Source: Myxococcales bacterium (GTDB taxonomy: Bacteria; Myxococcota_A; Polyangia; Polyangiales; Houyiibacteriaceae). Taken from it: DNA of 64,000 nucleotides. Made by a program: the position numbers and the translations under genes. The notes beneath the pieces are model-generated. The model was not told where the DNA came from and did not search any database. It was given only the letters and a program-made list of their open reading frames with translations. The stretch is taken from assembly GCA_029861865.1 (NCBI GenBank), contig JAOTYL010000005.1, positions 221,224 through 285,223 on the forward strand, read 5' to 3'. Positions 43,090-51,967 of the stretch are shown in pieces. Every line of letters starts with the position of its first letter. Position 1 is the stretch's first letter.

Positions 43090-44097
43090 TTACATGGCCC
43101 TGCGGAGCTCTTTCAGCAACGCCTGACCGGCCGGCCCCATTTCCTTGGCAACGAGATCAGGGACCTTTTGTTGAGCCGCTTTGAACGGGGCCAATTCATC
43201 GGCGGTGGGTTCGTAGATTTCGTAGCCGTAGCGGGCCAGATTCTTGAGAAGCACGGGCTCGATCTTTCGGACCTGGCCTCGGCCCCAGACCGTGAGCTCG
43301 TAGGGCACGCTCGTCAGAACCTCTTGAATGTCTTTCGGAAGGCTATTGAACCACTTCTTCGAATACACGAGCAACGCGGGCTGATAACAGTGGCGGCTTA
43401 GGAACAAATTCCGCTCACCCTCCTTGAGCCCCTGGTACCAGGTTCCGGCCATCGCGAAGAGTGCTGTGTTGTCGAACCCGTCGACGACTCCCGTTTGCAA
43501 GCTCATCAGGGTGTTTGCAACGTCGATCGGGACTGGACTCGCTTGGTACGCCTGATAGGTCTCGACGTGCACCATCGACTCCTGCGATCGGAACCGAATC
43601 CCCTTCATATCACTTGGCTTGCGGATCGGGCGCCGACTGAAATACGAACGATATCCGTTCTCGGACCAGATTCCGAAGATCAAGCCGCGCTTGGCCAAGA
43701 TTTTTTTCATCTGCTCTGTGACTGCCGGGTCGTCGAGGGCTTTGTCGGCCGAGGCGAAGTCCGCGAACAGGTAGGGCGACTCGATGACGTTGACCTCCCG
43801 CACGATCGAGCTCATCCCACCGACGGAGCCTGCAAACGACTGCATGCTTCCCATCTGCACGCGTCGGGCCAACGAGCGTTCGTTGCCGCGTCCGAGCCGA
43901 AGCTTCACTTTCACTCGGCCGTTGGTGCGTGCTTGAACATCCTTCTTGAATCGTTTCAGTTGGTCGGCCCAGGGGCTTCCAGGAGGCGCGACAGTCCCGA
44001 CCTCCATTAGGAACTCTGAGTCTTGTGCCGGCAACGGCCCCGCGACCGCGAGACTCACTACCAACGCGACAGCAGCGAAGTAGAAAATTTTGTTCAT
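43090..44097 (-). CDS. TRAP transporter substrate-binding protein (DctP family)
   Basis: 335 residues, ATG start, with signal peptide ending near GPLPA. DctP/SiaP fold: TVAPPGSPWADQLKRFKKDV early, GMSSIVREVNVIESPYLF, and GIRFRSQES with the conserved Arg that binds the substrate carboxylate. It ends with QALLKELRRAM. The protein should capture an organic acid in the periplasm. DctQ and DctM membrane components, which normally neighbour it, are absent on both sides (SulP and glutamate-cysteine ligase), so it is an orphan. Confidence 0.88.
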   Translation of the reverse strand: MNKIFYFAAVALVVSLAVAGPLPAQDSEFLMEVGTVAPPGSPWADQLKRFKKDVQARTNGRVKVKLRLGRGNERSLARRVQMGSMQSFAGSVGGMSSIVREVNVIESPYLFADFASADKALDDPAVTEQMKKILAKRGLIFGIWSENGYRSYFSRRPIRKPSDMKGIRFRSQESMVHVETYQAYQASPVPIDVANTLMSLQTGVVDGFDNTALFAMAGTWYQGLKEGERNLFLSRHCYQPALLVYSKKWFNSLPKDIQEVLTSVPYELTVWGRGQVRKIEPVLLKNLARYGYEIYEPTADELAPFKAAQQKVPDLVAKEMGPAGQALLKELRRAM

Positions 44098-44225
44098 CCG
44101 AACCTTTCTAACGAGTTATTCGATCAAAAGGAAGGGGGCAGATACGGCCCCGCCGAGACGTTCGAGCGGCGCGTTTACAGCCTTCGTGGTAGGGTCCGGC
44201 GCCCAACAGGCCAACCCGAGGACAC

Positions 44226-45575
44226 TTGCCCAAACCCGATGCCCCTGTTCGCAAGTTGGATGACCTGCTCGTGCTCTTTCACGAGGCTGAGAAGCCCCGA
44301 GAACGCTGGTTGGTCGGAACCGAGGCCGAGCGGTGTGCGGTCGGCCGGGCAGACGGATCGCCATTGCCGTACGACGGCCCGGTCAGCGTGCTGGCCATCT
44401 TCGACTATTTGATCCGCGAATGGGGATGGGAGCCGGTACGGGAGCTCGAGGCGGGCCCCATCGTCTCGCTTCAGCGTGGGGATGCGTTTGTCACCCTCGA
44501 GCCCGGCTCGCAGATCGAGCTTTCAGGGGCGCCCTACCGAACCGTGCATCAAGGAAAGGCAGAGTCCGATGCTCATTGGCAAGAGCTCTCGCCCATCCTC
44601 GAGGAGCTCGAGCTCACCTGGCTTGGTCTCGGATGCCAGCCTTTCGCCCGCGTCGAAGAGCTCGGTTGGGTACCGAAGCTTCGATACGAGGTCATGCGCG
44701 AGTACCTGCCGACGCGCGGATCGATGGCCGCCGGGATGATGACGAAGACCACCACGGTGCAGGCCAACCTAGACTACGCATCCGAGGAAGATGCGATGCG
44801 CAAGCTTCGGATGGGGCTGCGTGTGCAGCCGCTCGTCACCGCGATGTTCGCCAACAGCCCGTGGCAGGAAGGCCGGCGCTCTGGCTTTCGCTCGTACCGC
44901 GCTCTGATTTGGTTGCACATGGATCCCGATCGATCGGGGCTGCTCCCGTTCGCCTGGAAAGACCACCCGAGGTATCTCGACTACGTCGAGTGGGCGATCG
45001 ATGTGCCCATGTTCCTCGTGAAGCGCGGCAGCAAAGTCTACTACAATACCGGCCAGACTTTTCGTTCGTTCATGAACGATGGGTTCCAGGGAGTGAAGGC
45101 CACCTACGACGATTGGGTGGTTCACTTGCGAACCTTGTTTCCGGAGGTTCGTCTGAAGGGCACGCTCGAGTACCGAGGGGCCGATTCGCAGCGCAATGAG
45201 ATGTCATTCGCGCTTCCCGCGTTGTGGAAGGGCCTCCTCTACGACGATCGGAGCTTTGGGCGGCTAGAGGCCCTGGTCGACGGATGGTCGCACCGTGACG
45301 TCGACCGGCATCGCGAATCATTCGCTCGGCATGGGGTCCGCAGCCGCTTCTTGGGACGCGAAGTCGTCGACTGGGCTGGGGAGATCCTCGAGCTCGCTGA
45401 GGCAGGCTTGGGGCGGATCGGCGACCGCAACGATGCAGGAGAAGACGAATCGGTTCTGCTTGAACCGCTCAGGGCCCTTTTGGCACGGGCCAAGTGCCCA
45501 GCAGATCTGTTGCTCGAGGAAATTCCGGACGACGTCCCGGCCCGTTCCGACATCATCGCCCTGACCGAGTTGTAG
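44226..45575 (+). CDS. gshA: Glutamate-cysteine ligase, plant-type (GCS2 family)
   Basis: 449 residues from the TTG at 44226, preceded by GAGG; the start is the least certain part. It forms gamma-glutamylcysteine, the first step of glutathione synthesis. Features: GTEAERCAV near the N-terminus, LEPGSQIELSGAP, MTKTTTVQANLDY, AMFANSPWQEG and TLEYRGADSQ, all typical of the plant/alphaproteobacterial-type enzyme. Regulatory Cys pairs known in plants are not evident. No gshB is in the window. Confidence 0.9.
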   Translation: MPKPDAPVRKLDDLLVLFHEAEKPRERWLVGTEAERCAVGRADGSPLPYDGPVSVLAIFDYLIREWGWEPVRELEAGPIVSLQRGDAFVTLEPGSQIELSGAPYRTVHQGKAESDAHWQELSPILEELELTWLGLGCQPFARVEELGWVPKLRYEVMREYLPTRGSMAAGMMTKTTTVQANLDYASEEDAMRKLRMGLRVQPLVTAMFANSPWQEGRRSGFRSYRALIWLHMDPDRSGLLPFAWKDHPRYLDYVEWAIDVPMFLVKRGSKVYYNTGQTFRSFMNDGFQGVKATYDDWVVHLRTLFPEVRLKGTLEYRGADSQRNEMSFALPALWKGLLYDDRSFGRLEALVDGWSHRDVDRHRESFARHGVRSRFLGREVVDWAGEILELAEAGLGRIGDRNDAGEDESVLLEPLRALLARAKCPADLLLEEIPDDVPARSDIIALTEL

Positions 45576-45583
45576 CGTCGCTT

Positions 45584-46600
45584 TCAGCCAACAGCATTGG
45601 CGAGCAACCGGCGGAGCTCGGGAACACTCGCAGGATTCAACATATTGAGCGCTTTTGCGCCACTGAGCTTTTCGATGACCTCGACGCCGGCGCTCGTGCT
45701 GGTTGCGACCCCAGCCACCAAATCGGGTCGCATCATCTGGTAGCCGCGCATGATACCGACCACCGCGTACGGGTCTGACGCGCAGAGAACGGTCATCGCG
45801 ATGGAGTCCTTAATTTCTTCGAGCGCGGTGTCGCCGTTGTACGGCTCGAGTGGCGATGCACCAGCCTCCGCGACGACCAAGTCGGGCTCCGCTTCGACAA
45901 TGAGACCGAGTAGATCGCGCAGGCACGGTCGAAAGTCTTCAGGATCAAGCACGGACGAAGGCAACCCCACGTCGACGAAGTCGAAGATGCCGTCCGCTCC
46001 GGCATCCCGCATCGCCAGAATGTCGCGATACCGACCCGCGCCGGTGAGCTTTGCACCGACGACGCGGTGCCCCGCGCGCTTGAGTTGGCGGACGATGATC
46101 TTCGCTGATGTCGTCTTGCCTGCCGACATCGATGTGCCGATAACCAAGATCGTCGGAACGCCGTAGTCGTGTGTCTTTGAGGGCTCCCTGGCGAAGTCCG
46201 ACATGCGCAGCTTGGTGCCGTTGCGCATCGCATGACCTTGGTAGTCGATCCGCATCGGCGATCCAAGCATCCCGGATACGGAGGTGGCCCGGCCGAGGAG
46301 TCCGGCGGCGGTCAGCAGGTGCATGTGTCCGTCGGCGGCCACTTCTTTCCACGAACCTACGATCTCGAGGGTGGCATGGCGCACCCCCAACGCTCCGAGG
46401 ACCGAGTCTCCGTCGACGGCGTGGATCAGTCGGCCACTCCTGAGCTCGATGGCCGAGAGCCCACCCCTCAGAATGCTCGCCTGGCCCACCACGTAGTCCC
46501 CAGCCTCCCACTGCTCGCGTGGCAATGACTGGCAATCGAAGCCAACTCGGTCGAAATCCGTGATCCGCGTGAGCGAGCCGTGAAAGATCTTTCCGGTCAT
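45584..46600 (-). CDS. DUF1611-family P-loop protein (DgcN-like)
   Basis: 338 residues from the ATG at 46600 overlapping the M20 stop (ATGA). An N-terminal domain (about 1-145) precedes a P-loop GTSMSAGKTT (near 157) and DgcN/MobB-like segments (GHRVVGAKLTGAGRYRDI, then VVAEAGASPLEPYNG). One DUF1611 member, DgcN, has been described as a D-glutamate N-acetyltransferase that works with the racemase DgcA. Here no DgcA is adjacent but an M20 amidohydrolase is. Substrate is unknown; N-acyl amino acid or D-amino acid metabolism is an inference from context. Confidence 0.75.
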   Translation of the reverse strand: MTGKIFHGSLTRITDFDRVGFDCQSLPREQWEAGDYVVGQASILRGGLSAIELRSGRLIHAVDGDSVLGALGVRHATLEIVGSWKEVAADGHMHLLTAAGLLGRATSVSGMLGSPMRIDYQGHAMRNGTKLRMSDFAREPSKTHDYGVPTILVIGTSMSAGKTTSAKIIVRQLKRAGHRVVGAKLTGAGRYRDILAMRDAGADGIFDFVDVGLPSSVLDPEDFRPCLRDLLGLIVEAEPDLVVAEAGASPLEPYNGDTALEEIKDSIAMTVLCASDPYAVVGIMRGYQMMRPDLVAGVATSTSAGVEVIEKLSGAKALNMLNPASVPELRRLLANAVG

Positions 46601-47772
46601 AGCCCGATCTCCTCGAGAGGAGGGAACGAGAGCAGCCTCGCCAGCAGAGCCGAACGCTCGACCATCCTTTCCAAGACCAAGTGCTCGTTCACCGCGTGGG
46701 CCCCTGCGCCCACCGCACCGAGACCATCGATAGTCGGCGCATACTGGCTGGTCGTGTTGCCGTCCGAGCCGCCACCGGCCATCACTTGCTCGATGTGAAT
46801 GCCGAGGTCCTCGGCGCCCCGTCGTGCCAACAGCCAAAGCTTCTGGTTGCCGGGGGTGCGCTCCATCGGCGGGCGCCCGATCGAGCCTTGCACTTCGAGC
46901 GTGGTTCCTGGGGTCTCGGCCCGCAGTGCATGGATCGCGCGCTCGATGTACACCGCGTCCGCGCTGGTCGGAACTCGGACATCGACCGTCGCTTGACTCA
47001 CGGGCGCGACGACATTTGGGCTGAGCCCACCATCGATGGTTCCGACGTTGACGGTGATTCCCTTTTCGGCGTCGTTCAGAGCAAACAATTTCTGAATCAC
47101 CAGAGAAAGCTCGAGAATCGCACTCGCTCCTTTGCCAGGATCGAGCCCCGCATGAGCCGCCTTGCCCAGCACGCGGATCGTGAACCGCCCAACCCCTTTG
47201 CGAGCTGTCTTCAGATTCCCTTCCGGGCCGAGCGATGGCTCGAGAACGAAACATCGGTCGGCGCAGCGCGCGAGGCGTTTGATGACTCGCGTCGAATCGT
47301 GGCTTCCGATCTCTTCGTCTGAATTGATGAAGAATACCGGGGTGACCGAAAACGTGTCAGCACCGACTGCACGAAGGGCGTCGAGAGCAAAGAGGCCCTG
47401 CACCAACCCGGCTTTCATGTCGAAAGAACCGGGTCCCCAGAAGGTCCCTTTCTCGATCCTGATCGGCATCGACTCGAGGGTCCCCACCGGCCACACGGTG
47501 TCGCAGTGGCCAAGGACGAGCTGATGAGGGCGTCGTCGTGCACGGTTCATCGGCATCGCGAGCAACATGCCGCCACTCCGTTTTCCGGCAATGATCCGAG
47601 GCCGAAACCCACGCTCGACGAACGCGTCTGAAAGCAAGCCGAGCATCCGTGCTTGGGTGCTTGGCTCGTCGGATGGGGATTCTGCGCGAACCAGGAGCTC
47701 CAGCAGCTCGAGCATCTGTGGGCGTCTCTTTTCGAGATGCTCGACGATTCGTTTCGGCTGGTCCTCAGACAT
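46597..47772 (-). CDS. M20 family metallopeptidase (carboxypeptidase G2-like)
   Basis: 391 residues, ATG start. Zinc ligands and catalytic residues are recognisable: LGHCDTVWPVGTLE (His and bridging region), WGPGSFDMKAGLVQG (Asp ligand), INSDEEIGS (catalytic Glu-Glu) and a C-terminal MAGGGSDGNTTS. A dimerisation domain (about 190-300) includes GKAAHAGLDPGKGASAI. The family hydrolyses C-terminal Glu, or N-acyl bonds of amino acids. No signal peptide, so cytosolic. Located between the flavin reductase and the DUF1611 gene with 9-base and 4-base-overlap junctions. Confidence 0.9.
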   Translation of the reverse strand: MSEDQPKRIVEHLEKRRPQMLELLELLVRAESPSDEPSTQARMLGLLSDAFVERGFRPRIIAGKRSGGMLLAMPMNRARRRPHQLVLGHCDTVWPVGTLESMPIRIEKGTFWGPGSFDMKAGLVQGLFALDALRAVGADTFSVTPVFFINSDEEIGSHDSTRVIKRLARCADRCFVLEPSLGPEGNLKTARKGVGRFTIRVLGKAAHAGLDPGKGASAILELSLVIQKLFALNDAEKGITVNVGTIDGGLSPNVVAPVSQATVDVRVPTSADAVYIERAIHALRAETPGTTLEVQGSIGRPPMERTPGNQKLWLLARRGAEDLGIHIEQVMAGGGSDGNTTSQYAPTIDGLGAVGAGAHAVNEHLVLERMVERSALLARLLSFPPLEEIGL

Positions 47773-47781
47773 CGGGATCGG

Positions 47782-48366
47782 TCAGCGTCGAAAGCCCACG
47801 TGGTAGGGGAAGGCCTGGGTTTGGACGATCTTCGCAAAGCGCCCCGGGTGCAGATAGGCCAGCATCGGGGAGTGGGCGATCATTTCCTGGGCGTCGACGT
47901 CAGCGTATCGGGCACTGTCGTCGGACACGGCAGCCGCCACGACTCGGCCGATGATGAGGCTGTTCACGTCGAAGCCATCGATGATCTTCTCGAGCTTGCA
48001 TTCGAGATGGAGGTGCGCGTCGCTGAGAAGCACGCCATCGATCTTGGTCGCCGGAACGGTAGGCACCGCCGCCAGCGCGGGTTTCTGGTCGTCGTCACAA
48101 CGGGGCCCAGCGGCAAGGCTGGTCAGTAGGATCTGGTCCGGCTTCGGAAAGCTGACCGTGAAGCAACCTTCGCGCCGCGCGTTCGCGTAGGTCGCATGCG
48201 AAGGCGTGCAAACGAAGCCGTAGTGGTCCTTCCAACTGAGCGGCATGGCCATGTGCTTTGGGGCAAGGTCGTATGTGCCATCGGGCTCGCGCGTCCCGAT
48301 GATGGTGAGCGGAGCCACCATGTAGACCTGTTCCCAAACCGAATGCGAAAGATCGAGGGGAGTCAT
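47782..48366 (-). CDS. Flavin reductase-like FMN-binding protein
   Basis: 194 residues, ATG start. The N-terminal region (APLTIIGTREPDGTYDLAPK, then SWKDHYGFVCTPSHATYANA) matches the split-barrel flavin-reductase-like family. Such proteins bind FMN and either supply reduced flavin to an oxygenase or act as oxidoreductases. It lies 54 bases after the FAD-dependent desaturase-like gene and 9 bases before the M20 gene. No two-component monooxygenase is present nearby. Confidence 0.82.
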   Translation of the reverse strand: MTPLDLSHSVWEQVYMVAPLTIIGTREPDGTYDLAPKHMAMPLSWKDHYGFVCTPSHATYANARREGCFTVSFPKPDQILLTSLAAGPRCDDDQKPALAAVPTVPATKIDGVLLSDAHLHLECKLEKIIDGFDVNSLIIGRVVAAAVSDDSARYADVDAQEMIAHSPMLAYLHPGRFAKIVQTQAFPYHVGFRR

Positions 48367-48420
48367 AGTCCGCGTAGCATACTCAATCGGGCACGCCGCG
48401 CGAAACGACCAGGTGTTGGC

Positions 48421-50070
48421 TCAAGCGTGCGCCGATGCTTCGTGTGAGGCCGCGGTGTCGCGCAGGCTTTGCGCCTTTCGCTGCAAAACCGTTCCGAGAA
48501 CGTTGCGTCCGAGCACAGCAGAGCTGCAAAGCATCCCCCCCATCAGTGCGCCACCGACCCCCGCCGAGCAAATGTCGGCGCCCGTGAGGAAAAGGCCTTT
48601 GATCGGGGTGCGCGGCCTGAGCCACCGCTGCTCGAAGCGTGCCGGAGTATGCGCCAACCCATAGATCTCGCCGCGCGGATGATTCGCGAAGTTTCGGGTG
48701 GTGAGCGGCGTCGAGAGCTCGCAGACCTCGACTTTGCCTCGCGTTGCGGGAGCCTGTTCGTAGAGCGTCTCGAGCAGGCGCGCCTCGAGCTCGCCCTTGA
48801 ATGCGTCGTAATCGGCGCCTCTCTTCTTCCACGCGGTGTTCTCCCAGGACTCGAACCACGCGTAGGGCGCGAGGGTGATCGCTTCGATCGTCGAGCGGCC
48901 GGGGTAGCGTCGCTGGAAGTCCGGATCTTTCGCGGAAGGAAACGACAGATAGACGACCGGTGGCGGAGCGTTCTTGTCGGCGATGAATCGCCGGACGTTC
49001 TCCTCGTGGTGCGGCGTCGGATACACCCACAGATTGGTTTTTTCGAGCCCGAGCTCCTCGGTCGTACCCCGGAGACCGATGTAGGCCGACAGGTGCGCGA
49101 CCGAGGGCTCGATCACCTCGAGCTTGGGGCGAAGGCCGTGGCCCTCCGCGATATCGTTCGGCAGAAGGCGGCCGTAGGTATTGGCGACTCCCGCATCGCT
49201 GACGACCAAGGGAGCGCGAAGCTCGCGACCGTCTTCGAGCACGACGCCAACCGCCCGTCCTTCTTCGATCAAAACCCTTTGAACGTTGGCATTGGTGACG
49301 ACCTCACCTCCAGCAGCCTCGATGACTGGAAGGATCGTCGCGGCGATCCGCGAGGCACCGCCAATGGGGTATGCAGCGCCTTTGAGATAGTGCGTCGCGA
49401 CCAACGCGTGGATGAAGAAGCTGCTCTCGGCCGGGACCAATCCGTAGTCGCCCCATTGCCCCGTCAAGACGCCGATCAACTCTTGGTCTTGGGTGAGGCT
49501 TTCGAGCACCTGCCGCGTGGTGACCCGGGCCTCTTTGAGAACTGGCCTTCGCATCAAGCCCCCAAACACGGAAGAGACCAGGCCCGGCATCGCTTTTTCT
49601 GCGAAAAAGAGCTGGCCCTTCTTCGAGGTGGCGCGGATCTTTTCGAGGTACTCGTCGATGGCGCGGGTTTCCTTCGGGAAGTAGCCGTGGAGCTTCTCCC
49701 GAAAGCGCTCACGTCCCTTGACGAAGTCGTACGTCCGGTCGTCGATGATGATGCGATCGTAGACATCCCCCATGTCGGCCCACTCGAGCCCGCCGTCGGT
49801 CACGAAATCGAAGACGCGCCTCATCGCCGAGCGCGGGTTGGAGACTTCGCCGATGTAATGGACACCGACATCCCATTCGTAGCCCGGGCGCCGAAACGTG
49901 TGCGTAAAGCCGCCAGCCGTGTAGTGACGCTCCAACACCAGCACACGTTTGCCGGCGAGCTTCGAAAGCGCTGCGGCGGCGGCAAGACCGCCGATGCCTG
50001 AGCCGATGACGATCGCATCCCACCGATCGGCGAGATCGCGGTGCTGTTTGTACGAGGTTCCAATACGCAT
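48421..50070 (-). CDS. FAD-dependent oxidoreductase, phytoene desaturase / retinol saturase-like
   Basis: 549 residues, ATG start. The FAD-binding dinucleotide fold is at the N-terminus (IVIGSGIGGLAAAAALS, about 20-36, then LVLERHYTAGGFTHTF), followed by WDVGVHYIG, which is typical of retinol saturase and CrtI-like desaturases. The C-terminal FAD segment is LFLTGADICSAGVGGALMGG. Substrates in this family are polyprenoids, carotenoids or retinoids; no carotenoid synthesis gene is in the window, so the substrate is open. It follows the TetR gene by 19 bases, making it the likely principal target of that regulator. Confidence 0.88.
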   Translation of the reverse strand: MRIGTSYKQHRDLADRWDAIVIGSGIGGLAAAAALSKLAGKRVLVLERHYTAGGFTHTFRRPGYEWDVGVHYIGEVSNPRSAMRRVFDFVTDGGLEWADMGDVYDRIIIDDRTYDFVKGRERFREKLHGYFPKETRAIDEYLEKIRATSKKGQLFFAEKAMPGLVSSVFGGLMRRPVLKEARVTTRQVLESLTQDQELIGVLTGQWGDYGLVPAESSFFIHALVATHYLKGAAYPIGGASRIAATILPVIEAAGGEVVTNANVQRVLIEEGRAVGVVLEDGRELRAPLVVSDAGVANTYGRLLPNDIAEGHGLRPKLEVIEPSVAHLSAYIGLRGTTEELGLEKTNLWVYPTPHHEENVRRFIADKNAPPPVVYLSFPSAKDPDFQRRYPGRSTIEAITLAPYAWFESWENTAWKKRGADYDAFKGELEARLLETLYEQAPATRGKVEVCELSTPLTTRNFANHPRGEIYGLAHTPARFEQRWLRPRTPIKGLFLTGADICSAGVGGALMGGMLCSSAVLGRNVLGTVLQRKAQSLRDTAASHEASAHA

Positions 50071-50089
50071 GTGGCTCTCCTATGCGGAC

Positions 50090-50683
50090 CTATTCGGCCG
50101 CCTGTAGCTTTTCGAAAACCTCGGGCAAAAGGTCCTCCAATGAACACCCCATCGCCAACTTGCCCGCGAGGTGAAGCGAAACGAGACCGTGCACTTGGGC
50201 CCAGAGTAAGTGCGCCTGATGGACTGGCTTCCCCTCCATGTGGCCTGCATCGATGACCCCTTCGACTGCCGCGAGGAGGTAAGAGAACGCGCGCGCCTGT
50301 TCCGTTTCGAGCTCTGGGTAGGTCCCTGCAGGCGCCTGCCGAAGCTCGAACATGATGTGGTACGCGTCCGGTTCGTTCAGGGCGAACGTGACATAGGCGT
50401 TGCCGAGGGCATGAAGCGCGTCAGCCGGGTCTTCCAGTCCGTTCGAAGCGTCCCGTTGTGCATCGGCAAACCGGCGGAACGCTTCGGTGCGCACCCTCGC
50501 GAAGAGCTCTTCTTTGTTCTCGAAATACCGATACGGCGTCATCGGGCTGACCCCGAGCTCCGCCGCGAGCGCCCTCAGGGTCACGCCTTGGTATCCGAGC
50601 CCTGCAAATAGGCCGATCGCCGCCTCGACGGCTCGTGTCCGGAACGCCTCCACCTGCTCTTCTGTGAGGCTCGCCCGGGGCAT
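50090..50683 (-). CDS. TetR-family transcriptional regulator
   Basis: 197 residues, ATG start with AAGGA seven bases upstream. The N-terminal HTH (LRALAAELGVSPMTPYRYF, about 35-54) is typical of TetR. The C-terminal ligand domain resembles the WHG/TetR_C group. It heads a leftward run of five genes including the desaturase-like enzyme. A near-perfect palindrome lies in front of it between a TTGACA box and the start, so it probably represses its own operon and is released by a small hydrophobic ligand. Confidence 0.93.
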   Translation of the reverse strand: MPRASLTEEQVEAFRTRAVEAAIGLFAGLGYQGVTLRALAAELGVSPMTPYRYFENKEELFARVRTEAFRRFADAQRDASNGLEDPADALHALGNAYVTFALNEPDAYHIMFELRQAPAGTYPELETEQARAFSYLLAAVEGVIDAGHMEGKPVHQAHLLWAQVHGLVSLHLAGKLAMGCSLEDLLPEVFEKLQAAE

Positions 50684-50694
50684 GAAGTGTCCTT

Positions 50695-50718
50695 ACAGCG
50701 TAAAATTTACATTGTCAA
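50695..50718 (-). promoter_or_regulatory. Likely TetR operator overlapping the promoter
   Basis: Palindrome GTAAAATTTAC at 50700-50710 is centred on 50705 and is flanked symmetrically by ACA (50695-50697) and TGT (50713-50715). On the - strand a consensus -35 TTGACA spans 50718-50713, so the palindrome fills the -35/-10 spacer; a -10 is weak (TAAGGA, 17 bases on). Position directly before the TetR gene supports autoregulation. Confidence 0.6.
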
Positions 50719-50734
50719 GGATTGTTTTGAGCGG

Positions 50735-51958
50735 TTATTTGAGGGTGACGGCCGCCCAGGCACGCTTTCCAGCCTTGATGATGTAGGGACCCCCTTTTGG
50801 AAGCTTGGCTTGGGGGTCGCTGATGCGGTTACCATCGATCTCGACGCCGCCTTGCTGGATTCGGCGACGGCCTTCGCTCGAGCTTTTCACGAGGCCCAAG
50901 TCGCTGAGAAGCTTGGGGATCCACACTTCTTCGTTCTCTAGGACGACCTCGCGCTCCGGCATGTCGTCTGGCACCTGTCGCTGGGAGAATTGCGCCAGCC
51001 ACGAAGCCTCGGCGCCATCTGCCTCTCTTGCCCCGTGGTACCGAGCGACGATTTCTTTGGCGAGCATCATCTTCACGTCTCGCGGGTTTAGGTCCCCCGC
51101 TGCACAAGCCCGTTTTCGGCGTTGGACCTCGGCCTCGGGCTCGGTCGAAAGAAGCTCGTAGTAACGCCACATCAGATCATCCGAGAGGCTCATCAGCTTG
51201 CCGAGCTGCTCTTTCGGCGCCTCGTCAATCGCGACGTAGTTGTCGAGCGACTTGCTCATCTTCGCGCCCACGATCTTGCCGTTCTCGACGCGTGCGTTGA
51301 TCCCCTCGAGGATCGGCGTCGTAATGACGATCTGCGGGCGCTGCCCCATCTCCCGCATGATCTCCCGACCCACGAGAAGATTGAAGAGCTGGTCGGTGCC
51401 GCCTAGCTCTACGTCGCATTCGAGGACCACTGAATCGTACGCTTGGGCAAGCGGGTACAAGAGCTCATGAAGCGAAATGCTCACGTGCTCCGCCCAACGA
51501 CGCTTGAAGTCGTCGCGCTCCATCATCCGCGCTAGGGTGTATTTGCCGGCGAGGCGGATGACATCATCGAACGCCAGCTTACCGAGCCACTCACCGTTGT
51601 AGACGATCTGCGTGCGCTCTTTGTCGAGGATCTTGAAGGCCTGCTCGGCGTACGTCCTCGCGCCTTCTTCGATCTCCTCGCGGGTGGGCACTTGACGCGT
51701 GCTGCTTCGCCCCGACGGGTCGCCAATCTGCGCCGTGAAATCGCCGACGATGAACACGACATCGTGGCCCAAATCTTGGAACTGACGCATCTTGTTGAGG
51801 AGCACCGTGTGACCCAGGTGTAGATCCGGTCGTGTCGGATCAAAACCAGCCTTAATCTTGAGCGGCCTCCCCTCGTTCAGCCGCTCGAGCAGGTCAGCCT
51901 CGACGTGCAGGTCCACGACGCCGCGCTTGAGCTCGGCGAGCTGCGCTTCGGGTTTCAT
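50735..51958 (-). CDS. tyrS: Tyrosyl-tRNA synthetase
   Basis: 407 residues, ATG start. Class I synthetase with HIGH-type HLGHT (residues 47-51), AGFDPTRPDLHLGH, and KMSKS (near 235). A C-terminal S4 RNA-binding domain begins about 340 (VLENEEVWIPKLLSDLGLVK, then IQQGGVEIDGNRI). This layout fits the TyrRS type common in Gram-negatives with an added S4 domain. It starts 9 bases after the ihfB stop, suggesting co-transcription. Confidence 0.96.
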   Translation of the reverse strand: MKPEAQLAELKRGVVDLHVEADLLERLNEGRPLKIKAGFDPTRPDLHLGHTVLLNKMRQFQDLGHDVVFIVGDFTAQIGDPSGRSSTRQVPTREEIEEGARTYAEQAFKILDKERTQIVYNGEWLGKLAFDDVIRLAGKYTLARMMERDDFKRRWAEHVSISLHELLYPLAQAYDSVVLECDVELGGTDQLFNLLVGREIMREMGQRPQIVITTPILEGINARVENGKIVGAKMSKSLDNYVAIDEAPKEQLGKLMSLSDDLMWRYYELLSTEPEAEVQRRKRACAAGDLNPRDVKMMLAKEIVARYHGAREADGAEASWLAQFSQRQVPDDMPEREVVLENEEVWIPKLLSDLGLVKSSSEGRRRIQQGGVEIDGNRISDPQAKLPKGGPYIIKAGKRAWAAVTLK

Positions 51959-51967
51959 CGATCGTCC

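Noticed and set aside
46601..47254. Upstream extension of the DUF1611 frame
   Set aside because: It lies opposite or across the M20 gene in a different frame. The ATG at 46600 overlaps the M20 stop and starts the conserved region.
48469..50001. Open + frame of 510 codons opposite the FAD oxidoreductase
   Set aside because: The minus-strand gene has FAD motifs throughout. The opposite frame shows no domain and is rich in Arg and Asp as antisense frames are.
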